A stretch of DNA of 64,000 nt from Caenorhabditis elegans (lineage: Eukaryota; Nematoda; Chromadorea; Rhabditida; Rhabditidae). Position 1 is the stretch's first letter. Every line of letters begins with the position of its first letter. The DNA lies in NCBI RefSeq assembly GCF_000002985.6, contig NC_003280.10, forward strand, positions 14,814,501-14,878,500, in the 5' to 3' direction. The position numbers were made by a program, and so were the translations under genes. Of this stretch, positions 34,801 through 45,700 are shown in pieces. Below the pieces are notes generated by a model that did not search any database, was not told where the DNA came from, and saw only the letters and a list, made by a program, of their open reading frames with translations.

Positions 34801-36175
34801 CGAGGTTATGGTGGAGCAGGCCCTAGACCGAGAGGCTCTAGATAATTTTGAGATCGAAATTGGAGCTTCTAACTCTGTAGATTTGATCGGAACAGCTGCC
34901 ATGAAGCTATTGGTGAAGGTGAAAGATGTCAATGACAATGGCCCGACGTTCGATAGGCCGCAATATTTCACAGTAGTCTCCAAGGATACTGTAGTAGGAG
35001 CCGAGCTTTTAGAGCTGAATGCTTACGATCCAGACCTTTCGGATCAAGAGAAGAAGCTAGAGTATACGGTGACTGCGTCAAGCTTCGAGTATCGAGGAAT
35101 GTCGAGAAACGTCGAAGATGTGCTGGACATCCGGGGTGGCGAGAATCCAAAGATCTACCTTTCAAAACCACTCACCGACTATGTGGGAGGTGTCTTCAAT
35201 GTACAACTTCAAGTCAGAGACACCGTGGATGGAACCATCGGAAAATCCGCATTAAGAGTGTATGTCCATGACTCCAGTGACCTCTTAAGCCTTGAGCTAC
35301 CGTACTCCCCAAGTACAGTATCCCAGGGGGTCATTCAAGAGTTTACGGAGAACTTGAGCAACTCTACTGGGCTCACTGCAATTCCGAAGTCAGTTTACTA
35401 CAAAGCTCCACATGGAATAATGTCCACAAACTCTATAGATCTACAAGTGATCTTCTTCAACAAAAGTATGTCGGAAATTGTACCGGCTGAAAGGATCCTC
35501 GCTATGCAAGACATGAGGCAAGACAAACATCAGCCAATCCTTCGGAAACCCGCTTCCCCATACCTTATGACCTCAGAGGACCCAAGATCAGACACTCTGA
35601 TCCAGCCGGAATTATTTTTCATGGTACTAGGCTTCCTAGTCCTGTTGGCAATTACTCTCGCACTATGCGGAATGATGGCTTGCTTTGCGAGAAGTCGGTT
35701 TTTGAGGGAGAAGAGGATTATGGAGAATGAGATGGCGATCAAGGATGCGATACAGTTCCCGTCGAATAGGAGTCCCGCGTTGGTGTGAGTTTTTGAACAA
35801 TTTTTTGGAAAAAAGTTCCATCAATGACTCTAAATGTAATAGAAAAAATTCAACAATAAAAAAATGAGTCAAAAATGGATTTTGCTCTGTTTTCAACTAT
35901 ACTAATTTGGAAGTCGTTCAAAAAAATTAATTTTTTACTTTAAAATTATGTATTCACTTTAAAAAAAATTTGATTAAAAATTTTGGTTAATTTTTTCAAC
36001 AAAAATAATAAATTCTACTTTCAGAAGCTTCAAGCACTTTGCACCACCATCCGCAGAAATGTACCGAAACCACGAAGAACACATGTACCGATCACCCAAT
36101 TTGAACGAAAAAATCGGCAGTTATGCAGTCCAGCAGGCGACGATTACTGTAGCCGAGCACGAGGAGAAAATCTGA
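28828..36175 (+). CDS. cdh-7: cadherin-family transmembrane protein CDH-7
   Basis: Ten exons: 28828-28882, 29327-29421, 30689-30835, 30884-31249, 31453-31779, 31868-32050, 32299-33505, 34172-34329, 34379-35784 and 36025-36175. They give 1364 residues. The start MREEGILLLLLLPLLVYG is a signal peptide. The ectodomain has poorly conserved cadherin repeats; the clearest, near residues 980-1035, has ALDREALDNFEIEI and the calcium-binding VKVKDVNDNGPTFD. A single helix (FFMVLGFLVLLAITLALCG, about 1258-1280) precedes a short tail ending AEHEEKI without an evident catenin-binding region. Cadherins mediate calcium-dependent adhesion at the cell surface. The exon 9 donor is GT|GTGAGT, so the apparent stop right after it is intronic. 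Large introns hold hAT-like and telomere-like repeats. The cdh-7 name rests on recalled synteny with gpx-2. Confidence 0.9.
30130..30511. repeat. hAT-like element in cdh-7 intron 2
   Basis: AGAGGTGGACGGCAAAC at left and GCCGCCCGCCCCTG at right are inverted ends around GGCAAA words and the conserved core (TCTGAAGTTTCCAGAAAAAA, GTGCAAACCACAA). It ends about 180 bp before exon 3. Confidence 0.7.
31275..31375. repeat. hAT-like end fragment in cdh-7 intron 4
   Basis: CAGGGGTGAGCGGC followed by GGCAAATCGGCAAGTTGCC words. No right terminus is found before the exon 5 acceptor. Confidence 0.6.
32075..32136. repeat. degenerate telomere-type repeat in cdh-7 intron 6
   Basis: GGGCTTGGGCTTAGGCGCAGG and GGCTTAGGCTTAGG are G-rich-strand variants of TTAGGC, beginning about 25 bp after the exon 6 donor. 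The tract is in the opposite orientation to the one at 5190-5456. Confidence 0.7.
33527..33616. mobile_element. 90-bp hAT-like mini-element beside a cdh-7 splice donor
   Basis: CAGGGGTGCGCCGCAA at left and TTGCCGCGCGCCCCTG at right are inverted termini. The left end is 21 bp past the exon 7/intron 7 junction. No clear target duplication is visible. Confidence 0.7.
33765..33955. repeat. GGCAAA/TTTGCC repeats in cdh-7 intron 7
   Basis: About six TTTGCCGGAAATTTTCA-type units end with a right terminus GCTGTCCACCCCT. Confidence 0.7.
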
Positions 36176-36754
36176 AAAAATTGAATATTTTGAATTTCGC
36201 GAAAATTTGCTCCAACCAGCCAAAATCCGGTCTAATTATGTATACTTCTCGAATACTGGTAATTTTTTTTTAATAATTGCTCCTTTTTATTTGTTGTTTT
36301 TTTTTTGCTAAAAGATTTAATTTTTTGTCAATCTGCCATAAATGGTTTTTTTTCACTCCGAAACTCCTCTCTGGGAAAGGTTTGAATAAAGTGATAATAG
36401 AATGCAATTTGGTTGATAAGAAAAGGTAAAAAAAATGAGGAAAGTGATAAGGAACATCATTTTCAGGCACAATGTATTTAGGAAAAATTTAGAAAAATTT
36501 GATTGGAAATTAAAGAGGTTGAGTATATTTTTGGAATTTTTTAAAACATTTACACAAGTCAAAATATTGAAAAATTGGTTGATAGATCATTTTCCCACGT
36601 TTGGTGTTGCTTTTACGTAGTTTTATGTTTCAGAAAAGAATAAAGCGCACAACACTGAGCTTTTTTTTTTTGAAAAATTAGTAGAAAAGGTGTTATAATT
36701 TTTCAACAATTTATATTTATAATTCATATTTTCTGTCACTTATAGCAAAATATA
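36176..36754. other. cdh-7 3' flank
   Basis: AT-rich 3' flank and intergenic sequence. I see no further gene. Confidence 0.45.
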
Positions 36755-37013
36755 GGGCTTCCCTGGTAGGTAGGCGCGGTTTAAGGGCCTGCCTGAAACC
36801 TGCCCGCCTCACACCTCTTTTTGCATTTTTTCGTGAATTTACAAATTTCGAATTTTCTCATTTTTATCAATTTGATGAAAATCAAATTAAGACATAAAAC
36901 AGTTTATGTATGTCATAGCATACAGCGCGGATTAAAGCGAGAGGCAGGCGAAGGTCGCCTTCAGGTCAGGCAGGCAGGCGTTTTAACTCCTGCATGGAAG
37001 CCCTAGCAAAATA
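36755..37013. mobile_element. MITE with AGGGCTTCC terminal inverted repeats
   Basis: TATAGGGCTTCCCTGGTAGG at left and CCTGCATGGAAGCCCTA at right are inverted ends, each with a flanking TA. Inside are GGTAGGCGCGG...CCTGCCTGAAACC and the inverted CAGGTCAGGCAGGCAGGCG. TA duplication and short terminal repeats fit the Tc1/mariner group. It shares its arms with the element at 20718-21015. Confidence 0.75.
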
Positions 37014-37938
37014 TCAACTTACACCCTCTATCTTAAAGCGCTATCAAAAAGTGTAGCCTTCTTTTCCAATTGCAATTTTTAAAAAGCCAAAAAATCAAGT
37101 TCAAATATCCAATTTCACTATAAAATACGAGTAGAAACCCCTCGACTACAATGAAGTTGCTATCATTTTTCCTATTGTTTTTCAAAATGATACCTCTGAT
37201 ATCATTTGGCCGGTTCACATGTTTAAAAGGGTGACTAGACGTACGTTGAAGATAATTTATTTTTCATCTTACTTTTTATGAGACCATCGCGTTTTTGTGT
37301 TTTTCTCTTTTTTCACAGAAATCACTGGTTTTTAAGATTTAAAAATGGTTCAAATTGTTGTCTGAATAGAACTTGTCTGACAAGGTATTATATTTTAATG
37401 GACTTTGTAATTTTGCAGCTATAATTTAGTGCGTACCTAATTCAGGTATGAGCGGCAAACAATTTTTCCGGCAAATCGACAAATTGCCGGAATTGAAATT
37501 TCCGGCAAATTGGGGAATTGCCGGATTTGAAATTTCTCGAAAATTGTCAAATTGCCGAAATTGAAATTTCCGCCAAATTTACAAATTGCTGAAAATGAAA
37601 ATTTCCGGCCAATTGGCAAATTGCATTGAAAATTTCCGGCAAATCGGCAAATTGCCAAAATTGAAATTTCCGGCAAATCGGCAAATCGGCAAATCGTCAA
37701 GTTGTTGACTTGCCAAACTTGCCAAACATTTTTTAAATGCATTTTTTAAGACACAGTTTCAAATGTTTCCGTCATATAAAAAATCACTCAAAACACTTCC
37801 GGCAAATTGATACCCGGCAAACGGCAAACCGGCAATGTGCCGGAATTTAAAATTTCCGGCAATTGTTTTGAAGTCTCAATTTTTCTAAATTAAGTTTTGA
37901 TTTAATCTAAATTTAACTTTCAAATTTTCAGCTAAAAC
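37014..37938. other. intergenic region with hAT-like GGCAAA repeats before the first GNAT gene
   Basis: 37440-37870 is a GGCAAA element starting CAGGTATGAGCGGCAAAC, with a core near 37730-37800. The rest is AT-rich. The 60 bp before the ATG are T-rich and end in TTTTCAGCTAAAAC, a candidate trans-splice acceptor. Confidence 0.6.
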
Positions 37939-39001
37939 ATGTCATCCAACTACATTTATCGAACTGCTGAAAAATCGGATTTTGACAGGATTTTGAAGTT
38001 TTTGGCAGAGCATTTTTATCACGAAGAGCCCAGTATTCGGGTGAGCCAAAAATTTTCCGTTTGAAATTTTTTTGATAAGACCAAAAACATCAAAAATATG
38101 GACTGCTAAAGTTTAGAAATCAAAACAAACACTTTTAGGCCAGCAAAATCGCCCTTGAAGAATGGCTTCCAATATTTGGAGAAATGACAACCAGCAGTCT
38201 GAAACTTCCGATCTCCACAGTAGTAACAACTGAAGACGGTGAGAACATTGTTGCGGTGTTATTGAATTCAATGTGGAGTCGAGAGGAGGACGAGGAGAGG
38301 ATGAAGCATGGAAATGGAAAAGGCGACCATGATACTAGTGGATACTCGGAGGCTCTGCAGAGATTTAGTGAGTTACGGTGAACTGTAGGAACAATATGAA
38401 ACATTAATTTTATAAAAATTGGTAAGGTTGAAAATTTTCGGCTAATGTCAAACAAAGCGGTGACAAATTGCCGTTCTCCACATCATCAAGCATCAAGTTC
38501 GCCAAATTTGCCGACTTTGCCTAGCTCGACAAATTTCAAAATGTGCCGCACACCCCTGCTCTCAAGTATATATTTGCAGTGACCATCGTTCAAAAATGCC
38601 ATGACGAGTTCTGGAACCTCGCACCATCAGACGTGAACCTAGTCGTCTACCGCGAGATCTCAAGCGTCGGAAAACCATGGCAACGCCAGGGGATCGCCAC
38701 AAAAATGCTCTCCAGGAACATGTCGGCTGCTAGGCTTCACAACGTAGATGGAATCGTATCTGCCACGTCATCATTCGCCAATCAGACTCTGTTGGCAAAA
38801 AATGGGTTCCAGTGTTTGAAGGAATTTCCATATTCGGGAATTGTGAGCAGTAACGGGGACAAACTGGTGGAGACTGATGATGGATCCCATGGAATGCGGA
38901 TCAACTTCAAGAGAATCGAAAAATCGGGAAATGGACCCTGTGAAATGGAACCCCCAAAATCTGCTACTTTCCAGAATGTGGCAACTTCAGTTTCGTCCTG
39001 A
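37939..39001 (+). CDS. GNAT-family N-acetyltransferase, paralogue 1
   Basis: Exons 37939-38040, 38139-38367 and 38580-39001 give 250 residues. The N-terminus MSSNYIYRTAEKSDFDRILK is the first strand and helix of a GNAT fold. The acetyl-CoA loop reads REISSVGKPWQRQGIATKML (Q/R-x-x-G-x-A), followed by the NQTLLAKNGFQCLKEFPYSG segment typical of nematode arylalkylamine-type acetyltransferases. It should transfer acetyl from acetyl-CoA to a small amine; the substrate is not predictable. The C-terminal 40 residues are longer than in the neighbour. A candidate acceptor TTTTCAG lies just upstream. Intron 2 carries a degraded hAT-like end (GTGCCGCACACCCCTG at 38544-38559). Confidence 0.88.
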
Positions 39002-41035
39002 AAATTTCTCATTCTCTTATTCCCTTTTTCTTACTTTCTATTTTTTGTAGACCCTTCCAATTCGATCGCCCTACTGATAACATCCAGTAAATTGGGAATT
39101 GGTTAAAAAAACGACTCGACGTTGAAACGAACCATTCAAAAAAGTGATAACGGTGGCATGTGACAGAATTGGGGATTTTTTTTGGGAAAAAAATGTCTGC
39201 CAGAAAGATAAGAGGGACGTGGAACAAAGGTTGAGACTGTACAATATTTGACTTTTAATTTTCTGCAAATAACTATTGTGTTATTCAGAATCTAGAACCC
39301 GGAATGTTCACGAATTTATTATAAAACTGAAAGCACAAGACAAATAGTTCAAAAACACCTGTATGCCATAGTCCCTTGTGGTTTTTTGGAAATTTTCACT
39401 AAAACTTTCAATTTTCCAGGTTTTAGAGAAAAAAATTACGAAGTACCTCCAAATCATAAATAGTGAAATCTCAGTGTTTACCTACTTTCTCCTTTATTTT
39501 CAAAGTCGACCGGAAAAAAACTTTTTTTTGGCTTGAAAATGTTAGAATTTGAATTTCAGAATTTTCCGGCAAATCGGAAAATTGCCGGAATTGAAAATTT
39601 CCGACAAATTGCCGAGTTGCCGAATTTGCCAGAAACACTGTGATTGCCGAAAATTTTTCGGCAAATTGTGATTTGGCACTTTTTTGGAAATTTCAGAATT
39701 TCATTTTTAATCAGCAAAGTTGTACGCATCCTATCAATGTTCATATATCTATTTTGAAAAGTAAGTAAATTCTATGAAAATATCTAAAGAAAACAGCAAA
39801 AAATTTCAAAAAGGCACAGTGTTTTCGTCTTATAAAAATCCCTTAAACTTCCGACAAATTCGGCAAATTGGCAAATTGCCGGAATTGAAATTTCCGGCAA
39901 TTGCCATCTGACCCCTGAGTTCTATATTGTTTTGGTGAACAAACTCAGAGATCACCTTATAAAACAAAAAGTTATCACCTGTCTCTCCAAAACTCTGCAA
40001 AAAAATTGGTTTTTGAAACAGTGATCGTCCACAAATACTATACCAATGTGCACTTCATATCAACTAATGTCTGGTTCTTAATCTCTGTGAGTGGCAGTTT
40101 GAATATTTTTTTGTTGAATTGTAAGAGCATGGCCAAACTGGCAAAAAGTCGAAAATAATCAAACATTGATCTCAGGTCAAAAATTAAAGTTTCTTGATTG
40201 ACACGTTAAAGTTTAGACAGGAAGTTCAAAAATTACAGCGCTTTGTTCAAATTTTGGAAACAACAATATCCTAGAACTTAGTATTAAATTAACATTATTA
40301 AATTAATATTAACTGGTGAGATTTTTCTGATCCTTGATATTTCCGATTACCTGTGACTGATCTCTGATTGGAATTGAAAATTATTTTCTTCTTCGACTCT
40401 GATGATTTCAGACCTATTTACGCAAAAAACATCAGTCGCGAAACATTATTGTGTTCATTGTTAAAAAAGAAAAAAAAATCAAAGACTATTCAGACGCCAT
40501 AAAAATAAAAACCGTGGGAATTTTTTTAGAGTTTGAAAAAACATTTTTATACTTTTTCAGAGCTAGTTTTCAGTGACAAATGCAATTTCAAGTTATTTAG
40601 TTTCACACTATCATAGCAATGATGGTAATTCATTTACAGTAAAGTTAGAACACCCTTCATTAACAGTTGTAGCTCGACAGTTTTGAATTTTGTTTTGTTT
40701 TTCAATTTAAATTATTATTTAAAAAGATAAGCAACGCCACAGAAATATTGACGTCGGCTTGTCGTTTTTTAAATTTAGTTTAAAAATTTTAAATGTATGT
40801 CCTTGTCTAGTCCTGATTTGGTAACATTTTTCGTAAATTTCAAAATTGTCGATTCAAAATTTTTTTTTCTGCTCTCAAATTTCCCAGTTATCACCACCGT
40901 CCTACCACTTGCAGAATATGGGCGGAGCATAATTTCCTTGCCAATTTTTGTTCTCTAGAAATGTGATGGAACACGTGGACACTATCGACATGAGTACAAA
41001 AGTCACTGTAAATTTTTTGAAATTTCAGAAAAAAT
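39002..41035. other. intergenic region between the GNAT paralogues
   Basis: Contains one full GGCAAA-core-GGCAAA element (about 39560-39920) whose right end reads TGACCCCTG. The rest is AT-rich with no recognisable gene. The last 40 bp hold a TTTCAG acceptor-like site 7 bp before the next ATG. Confidence 0.5.
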
Positions 41036-42449
41036 ATGCCAGAAGAACTTATCTACCGTCTGGCGAAGAAGTCAGATGCGCCTGATGTTTTGAATTTTCT
41101 ACTGGAGCACTATTTCCCGCTGGAGCCGTGTACCAGGGTGAGTTACAGTAACCCATCCAGATTATTTTTATTTTTTATTTGAACCAAGTGGGTCCCGCCA
41201 CGATGGCCTAACATGTACAGATAAGGCCAGCGCAGTATTTCTACAGTAACACATCGGCAAATTGCCAGAATTGAGAATTTCTGGCAAATCGACAAATTGC
41301 CGGAATTGAAAATTCCCGGAAAATCGGAAATTGCCGGAATTGAAAAATTCAGGCAAATCGGAAAATTGCCGGAATTGAAAAGTTCCGGCAAATCGGCAAT
41401 TTACCGGTATTGAAAATATCCGGCAAATCGGCGATTTGCGGGAATTGAAAATTTTCGGCAAATTGGCGATTTGCCGAAATTGAAAATTTTCGGCAAATCG
41501 GCGAATTGCTGGAATTGAAAAATTCCAGGAAATCGGCAAATTGTCGGATATTAAAATTTCCGGCAAATCGGCAAATTGCCCGAATTGAAATATACGGCAA
41601 ATCGGCAAATTGCCGGAATTGAAATTTCCGGCAAATCGACAAATTGCCGGAATTCAAAATTTCTGGCAAATCGACAAATTGCCGGAATTCAAAATTTCTG
41701 GCAAATCGAAAAATTGCCGGAATTCAAAATTTCCGACAAAACGGCAAACCGACAATTTTTCAATTACCGAATTTGCCAAACTTGAACTAGGCCTAATTTT
41801 ATTTCATCTCCAGGCCCTAAAACTAATCAAATCTGAAGCGGAGGTACTCTACGAATCGCTGGTGGCGAGATGCCTCCAATTCCCATTCTCAACAGTAGTC
41901 ACTACACAGAGCGGAGAAATTGTGGCTTGCCTGGTGAATTCTGCCTGGAAACGAGATGATAATGCTGTGGAGGGTGCTGATTATGAAGTTGATGAAGGGT
42001 TGACAGAGAATATGACTGCTTTTAGTACGTTTCTTTTAATTGAAGTACAGCAAAATCCACCAAAATTTGATAATCTTTCAGTCAAAATGCTCAACACATG
42101 CCACGAAGATTTCTGGAATCTAGCTCCCCAAAACATAAATGTAGTGCTCCACCGTGAAGTCTCAAGTGTATCGGAAAAGTATCAGCGACGTGGAATCGCT
42201 ACGAAAATGCTCACAACCAATATGCCAAAAGCCAAACTTGACGAATATTCAATTGATGGTGTGCTCTCTGAAACGTGTTCCTTCGGAAATCAGGTTCTTC
42301 TGGAAAAACATGGCTTCAAGTGTCTCAAGACGATACCCTACACCGGCATTGTGGATTCTCAAGGAAATCAGATTTTGAAAACGGATGACGGATCCACGGA
42401 GTTGAAGCTTAACTTCAAGCTTATCGGCGATTTTGAAATTTTGGATTAA
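41036..42449 (+). CDS. GNAT-family N-acetyltransferase, paralogue 2
   Basis: Exons 41036-41137, 41814-42024 and 42082-42449 give 226 residues. It starts MPEELIYRLAKKSDAPDVLN; the acetyl-CoA loop is REVSSVSEKYQRRGIATKML, then NQVLLEKHGFKCLKTIPYTG. Exon 1 is 102 bp, exactly as in paralogue 1, and intron phases (0, then 1) are identical, so the pair arose by tandem duplication. Function is predicted as small-amine acetylation in the cytosol. Intron 1 (676 bp) is mostly a GGCAAA array. A TTTCAG acceptor lies 7 bp before the ATG, compatible with SL1 trans-splicing. Confidence 0.9.
41250..41785. repeat. GGCAAA array in GNAT paralogue 2 intron 1
   Basis: About fifteen units of roughly 35 bp with CCGGCAAATCGGCAAATTGC and GGAATTGAAAATT parts. 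No terminal CAGGGGTG is seen, so the array has outgrown or lost its ends. Confidence 0.85.
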
Positions 42450-42491
42450 TTTGTGTTTTTATTTTTTTCAAGTTAGGGCAGGCCCTCACTT

Positions 42492-42497
42492 AATAAA
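42492..42497 (+). terminator. GNAT paralogue 2 poly(A) signal
   Basis: AATAAA 43 bp after the stop, followed by a T/G-rich run. The next gene (rbm-28) starts 312 bp past the stop. Confidence 0.65.
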
Positions 42498-42583
42498 ATT
42501 GTGTTTCAGTAAATTTGTTCTTCTTATGCGTATTTAAACCTCAAATAATAATATTAATAGTAAAATATATTAAATTTCAATTT

Positions 42584-42648
42584 CCCGCTGCGGTGGCCGA
42601 GTCCCTGCCGGCCGCCGGCCTAGGTTTCGCACACTTCTCGGCCATTTT
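42584..42648. repeat. GC-rich hairpin with TGGCCGAG/CTCGGCCA arms
   Basis: TGGCCGAG at 42594-42601 pairs with CTCGGCCA at 42637-42644, enclosing CCGGCCGCCGG. The island stands out sharply from its AT-rich surroundings. GCGGTGGCCGAGT also resembles the A box of Leu/Ser tRNAs, but no full tRNA is present. Confidence 0.6.
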
Positions 42649-42760
42649 TTCTATTTTATTTTTTTCGTTTTTTCGTTTTTCCACCAAATATTTTACGTTT
42701 TCCAGTGTATTTTTCAAGTTTTAAAGTTACTTTTGCTTAGAAAAAATTATATTTTCAGAA

Positions 42761-45700
42761 ATGAGTCGCGGTGGATTCAGGAGTTATGGGTATAATTCTT
42801 CTTCTGGTGGAGGTTATGAAGGAGGCTATGGAGGAGGCTATGGCGGAGGCTACGGCGGATACAGCCAAAAACGAAATTACAATGATTGTGAGGAGGATGG
42901 GGAGCAAAAATACGCTGAAACAGAGCAATTTGAGCACAGAAATCGTAAGAACTCCCTGATTTTAATTTTAAAAAATCAATTTTTAAAATAATTTCGTGTT
43001 TTTTCAGCAAACCGCGAGCCTCTCCAAAAACGTGCGAGGCCAGAAGCCACTGAAGGTGAAAAATCAGCGATTCGGAAGCGTTTCGAGCAGGCAAAGCTGA
43101 AAGAGTGGCGTCTTATCATCAGAAACCTTCCATTCAAGACAAAAAAGGAGGATCTGCAGAATTTATGCTCAAATATCGGAAAATTCGTGGAAATCGTGCT
43201 TCCACCGTCGAGAAAGGACCCAAAAACTTGCGCAGGCTTCGGCTTCATCCAGTTTGTCGAGAAGGCCGACGCGGAGAAGGGCCGCGAGTTTTTCAACACG
43301 AATAAGGTGCTCGGCAGGTCGGTGGCTGCGGATTGGGCGCTGGATAAGGACACTTACGAGACGAATGCTCATGAGGAGAAGCAGCATTTGAAGAAAGTGG
43401 TGAAAGTGGAGAAGGACGAGAAGCCGGAGGAGAAGAGCAAGAAATTCGATGAGGAAGAGGGTGAGGAGGAATCCGAAGGTTCGGAGGATGGATCAGAAGC
43501 TTTCGAAGCTTCCGAAGCTTCCGAAGACGACGAGGATGACGAAGAACCAGCTAAGAAACCAAAAAATCCAAAAGCCCAGCTCAAAACCGACGAATCTATC
43601 ACAGAGGGGAAGGTGGTGTTCCTGAGAAATCTGTCCTACGACACCAAGGAAGAGCTCATCAAGGAAGAGCTCTCCAAGTTCGGAAAAATCGATCTCGCCA
43701 TCATTTGCAAGTACAAGGACAGTGGCCACTCCAAGGGAACCGCATTCGTCCATTTTTCCACACCAATTGAGGCTTCCAACTGTATTGAGGGTGTCGAAGA
43801 CGGTGTTATTATTGATAATAGGCTTGTGAAGGCGAATCTGGCGATTCCGAGGAAAGAGGCGGCTGATATGGAGAAGGAGAAGCTCACCAAGGTGCCAAAA
43901 GACAAGAGAAATTTGAGATTGGCCAGATTTGGACTGATTCGTGATGGAACTGCGGCGGCGGCCGGGATGAGTAAGGATGATGCGGCGAAGAGGGAGAGAA
44001 TTGCTGAGGCGATGAGGAAGAAGCTCGAGAACACGAATATGTGAGGGTTTCCTGAAGAAAAATCGGATTTTCAGCCATTTTTTCACAAAAAAAAACGGCG
44101 AAGTTCTGTAAAAATCCCGTTTTTCGGTCATTTTTCCCGAATTTTCAGCCATTTTTTCACAAAAAAACGGCGAAATTCTGTGAAAATCCCATTTTTCGGT
44201 CACGTTTACTTGATTTTCAGCCATTATTCACATTTAAAAAAAAACCGTGAAATTATGTGAAAATTAAATTTATCCGTTGAAATTTCGAAAAAATCTCGTC
44301 CCTCGGTTATTTTTTTCCGGATTTTCAGCCATTTTTTCACAAAAAAACGACGAAGGTACGAAAAAATCTCGTTTTGCGGTTATTTTTCCCGGATTTTCAG
44401 CCATTTTTTCATTAAAAAACGATAAAATTTCGAAAAAAAATTCCGTTTCTCGGCCATTTTTTCTCTAATTTTCCGCTATTTTTTTCACTATAAAACGGTT
44501 AATTTCGAAAAAAATCCCATTTTTTCCGGATTTTCAGGCATTTTTTCACTAAAAAACGGCAAAATTTCAAAAAAATTCCAAAAAAATATCGGTCATTTTT
44601 TCACTAAAAAACTATGAAATTTCGAAAAAAATTCCGTTTTTCACCCATTTTTTCTCTAATTTTCCGCTATTTTTTCACTATAAAACGATTAATTTCGAAA
44701 AAAATCCTATTTTTTTCTGGATTTTCAGCCATTTTTTCACAAAAAAAACGGCGAAATTCTGTGAAAATCCCGTTTTTCGGTCATTTTTACTTGATTTTCA
44801 GCCATTTTTCACATTAAAAAAAACGGTGAAATTATGTGAAAATTAAATTTATCCGTTGAAATTTCGAAAAAATCTCGTCCCTCGGTTATTTTTTTCCGGA
44901 TTTTCAGCCATTTTTTCATTAAAAAACGATAAAATTTCGAAAAAAATTCCGTTTCTCGGCCATTTTTTCTCTAATTTTCCGCTATTTTTTCACTATAAAA
45001 TGATTAATTTCGAAAAAAATCCCATTTTTTCCGGATTTTCAGGCATTTTTTCACCAAAAAACGGCGAAATTTCAAAAAAAATCCCGGTTATCGGTCATTT
45101 TTTCCACTGATTTTCAGCCATTTTAGTATAAAAAATCGGCAAAAATCTGTGGAAATCCCGTTTCTTGGCCATTTTTTCCGGATTTTCAGTCATTTTTTCC
45201 ATTAAAAATCGGCGGAATTCTGTGAGAAACCAATTTATCGGTCATTTTTTCTCAGATTTTCTGCCATTTTTTTCACTAAAAAACAATGAAAATTCGAAAA
45301 AATCCTGGTTATCGGTCATTTTTCCCTGATTTTCAGTAATTTTTTCACTAAAAAACGGCGAAATCTCGAAAAAATCCCGTGTCTCGGCCATTTTTCCCTG
45401 ATTTTCAGCAATTTTTCACAAAAAAAAAACGGTAAAATTTCGAAAAAATCCCGTTTTTCGGTCATTTTTCCTTGATTTTCAGTCATTTTTTCAATGAAAA
45501 CAATGAAATTTTGAAAAAAAAACCGTTTCTCTGTCATTTTTCCGGGATTTTCTGCCATTTTTTTCACTAAAAAACTATGAAATTTCGAAAAAATCTCGTT
45601 TTGTGGTCATGTTTCCCGGATTTTCAGCTATTTTTTTTCACCAAAAAACGGTGAAATTCTGTGAAAATCCAGTTTGTTGGTCATTTTTCTCGGATTTTCA

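Noticed and set aside
35770..35788. Stop codon after SPALV as the end of cdh-7
   Set aside because: A GTGAGT donor overlaps it, and the next exon at 36025 continues in frame to AEHEEKI.
44030..44044. Stop codon after ENTNM as the end of rbm-28
   Set aside because: AT|GTGAGG is a donor; joining to 46464 restores ATG-TTC and opens a further RRM.
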